Shown one piece after another: positions 5,798 to 6,756 of a stretch of DNA of 6,756 nucleotides. This DNA comes from Candidatus Delongbacteria bacterium (GTDB taxonomy: Bacteria; UBA4055). Location of the stretch: contig JAKLPX010000216.1 of assembly GCA_022013635.1 (NCBI GenBank), forward strand, positions 1 through 6,756, given 5' to 3'. Numbering within the stretch: position 1 is the stretch's first letter; each line of letters starts with the position of its first letter. The position numbers and the translations under genes are program-made. The notes beneath the pieces are model-generated. The model searched no databases and had not been told where the DNA came from. It was given only the letters and a program-made list of their open reading frames with translations.

Positions 5798-6232
5798 AGC
5801 GGAAAACTGCCCGAGGATATTCAAATTAAAGATTTAAAAAGAAATCATAGGTCGCATCCCGTTAATCCGGACATTGCCCATATAGTTTATTTACGGGGAT
5901 TTATTGATAAACTAGGCAGGGGGACAATAAAGTTAGTAGAAGAATGCAGAAACGCTGGATTAAGAGAGCCGGTTTGGTAAGAAACTTCAGAAGGCATAAC
6001 TTTAACTTTTTTCGGGCCAAAGTCACTATCTGAGAGAAAACCACATGATGAGGCTATAAATGAGGTTGTAAAAATCAGATTAAGCAAGGAACTTGTTACT
6101 ATATATGAGAGAAATGGTATAGGATTGAAAGAGCTTATGAACAGATTTTATATCTCAAGAGCTACCATGCAAAGGGATATCGCTGTCTTAAAAAAATACG
6201 GTTTAGTACTATTTTCCGGTTCCGCGAAAAAA
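5798..6232 (+). pseudogene. Remnant of a second AlbA_2/RecG-like gene: 5' truncated, in-frame TAA
   Basis: Starting from GGA at 5801 the frame reads GKLPEDIQIKDLKRNHRS, then NPDIAHIVYLRGFIDKLGRG and TIKLVEECRNAGLREPVW. This is the C-terminal half of a RecG-like HATPase_c_4 domain, including the G-R-G-T nucleotide loop. TAA at 5978-5980 interrupts it exactly where relatives carry an acidic residue (..PVW-stop-ETSEGITLTFFG), so one GAA to TAA change would explain it. After the stop the same frame continues with the expected strand, a linker, and a winged-helix segment (LKELMNRFYISRATMQRD, then VLKKYGLVLFSGSAKK) ending near 6232. Upstream, a TGA at 5795 closes the frame, and the AlbA_2 domain and N-box are absent. 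The sequence differs clearly from the intact neighbour, so it is not a recent duplicate. The winged-helix part may still be translated as the front of the DprA-like gene. Confidence 0.8.
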
Positions 6233-6756
6233 GTACTTCCGCATGCATCTTTTACGGCTGAAAAGCTTCAGAATGGCGGCATTGAGATTATTCCTGTTGA
6301 TCGCTCAGATTATCCTGTTGTGCTCAAAGAGAATCTGAAGTTAAAAAGCCCACCTGTATTATATGTTAAAGGAAGAAAGAGTCTTTTAGACGAGGAAGCT
6401 GTTGCTATTGTCGGATCAAGAAAAGCAGGGAGCGAATCTCTTGAGTTTACGGATTTTATAGCAAAGAAGAGTGTAAAAGAGGATAAAGTGGTAGTCAGCG
6501 GGTTTGCCAAAGGAGTTGACAAGCAGGCACTCGACAGTACATTAAGCGTTTACGGAAAGAGTATAATAGTACTGCCTCAGGGTATTCTGACATTTCAATC
6601 CGGGTTCAGACAGTATTATGAACATATTGTGAGTGGGAATGTTCTGGTGTTAAGTACATTTCAGCCTAATGCGGGTTGGGATGTCGGTCTGGCAATGGCG
6701 CGGAATGCTTATATTTATGGATTGGCAAAAGAAATCTATGTGGCTGAATCTGACGA
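6137..6756 (+). CDS. DprA/Smf-like Rossmann-fold protein, 3' end beyond the window
   Basis: The frame is open from 5981 to the right edge. DprA-type proteins bind ssDNA and, in competence, load RecA; variants also occur in defence islands. Motifs in order: a 'DYPVVLKENL' lead-in (about 6308-6337), PPVLYVKG (6350-6373), AVAIVGSRKAG (6398-6430), VVVSGFAKGVDKQAL (6488-6532), IIVLPQGI (near 6560-6583), then VLVLSTFQPNAGWDVGLAMARN and IYGLAKEIYVAESD near the edge. The family's D-x-x-A-H after the glycine loop reads D-K-Q-A-L here, so the His is absent. The start is uncertain: ATG 6137 is the first ATG after the TAA at 5978; ATG 6167 and TTG 6125 are alternatives, and none has a good Shine-Dalgarno. 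The first 30 or so residues from 6137 are the RecG-type helix-turn-helix, so the DprA part appears joined to it at about 6233. The family's usual N-terminal helix-hairpin domain is missing. Confidence 0.8.
   Translation, partial: MNRFYISRATMQRDIAVLKKYGLVLFSGSAKKVLPHASFTAEKLQNGGIEIIPVDRSDYPVVLKENLKLKSPPVLYVKGRKSLLDEEAVAIVGSRKAGSESLEFTDFIAKKSVKEDKVVVSGFAKGVDKQALDSTLSVYGKSIIVLPQGILTFQSGFRQYYEHIVSGNVLVLSTFQPNAGWDVGLAMARNAYIYGLAKEIYVAESD

Noticed and set aside
5784..5837. 17-codon ORF (MTRTEAENCPRIFKLKI) after the AlbA_2 gene
   Set aside because: It has no Shine-Dalgarno and overlaps the RecG-like remnant in another frame; most likely chance.

Overview
This is an AT-rich bacterial accessory region. 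All supported genes lie on the + strand, and the content is what one expects of a defence island or mobile-gene graveyard: a toxin-antitoxin pair, a nuclease, an AlbA_2/RecG-like protein, a broken gene and a DprA-like gene. Several starts carry good Shine-Dalgarno sequences (AAGGAGG, GGAGGA, AGAGGAG), so translation is of the SD-using type. No rRNA, tRNA or marker protein is present, so I do not name a phylum. Both edges cut through genes.

Layout. 2-436: 3' end of a gene with a winged-helix-like C terminus. 483-719: small 78-aa charged helical protein of unknown function. 802-1455 and 1468-2508: darT-darG, a complete toxin-antitoxin module with a ssDNA ADP-ribosyltransferase toxin and a macrodomain antitoxin; the family is known for anti-phage defence. 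2509-2726: structured intergenic stretch with a 17-bp palindrome, a bulged 15-bp inverted repeat and a clear intrinsic terminator. 2727-3275 and 3289-4047: a two-gene operon of a DEDDh (DnaQ-like) 3'-5' exonuclease and a protein I read as a degenerate FtsZ/tubulin-fold protein. That protein seems to have lost its GTP-binding loop but keeps the two acidic residues of the T7 synergy loop. 4178-5752: AlbA_2 (Schlafen-like) plus RecG-like GHKL-ATPase plus winged-helix protein with a DSHD x3 repeat in a linker. 5798-6232: remnant of a second, different RecG-like gene with an in-frame TAA. The frame then runs without interruption into a DprA-like Rossmann domain that continues past the window end.

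How they may work together. DarTG is self-contained: the toxin marks ssDNA, and the antitoxin reverses the mark and binds the toxin. The exonuclease/FtsZ-like operon is separated from it by a terminator and is the best candidate for an undescribed system. I infer that the FtsZ-like protein could engage the host division filament, for example by capping it, while the nuclease acts on DNA or RNA. The distal half shows gene turnover: truncation, a nonsense mutation and an apparent junction between a RecG-like C-terminal helix-turn-helix and a DprA domain. All functional statements rest on motif reading by eye; no database search was possible.
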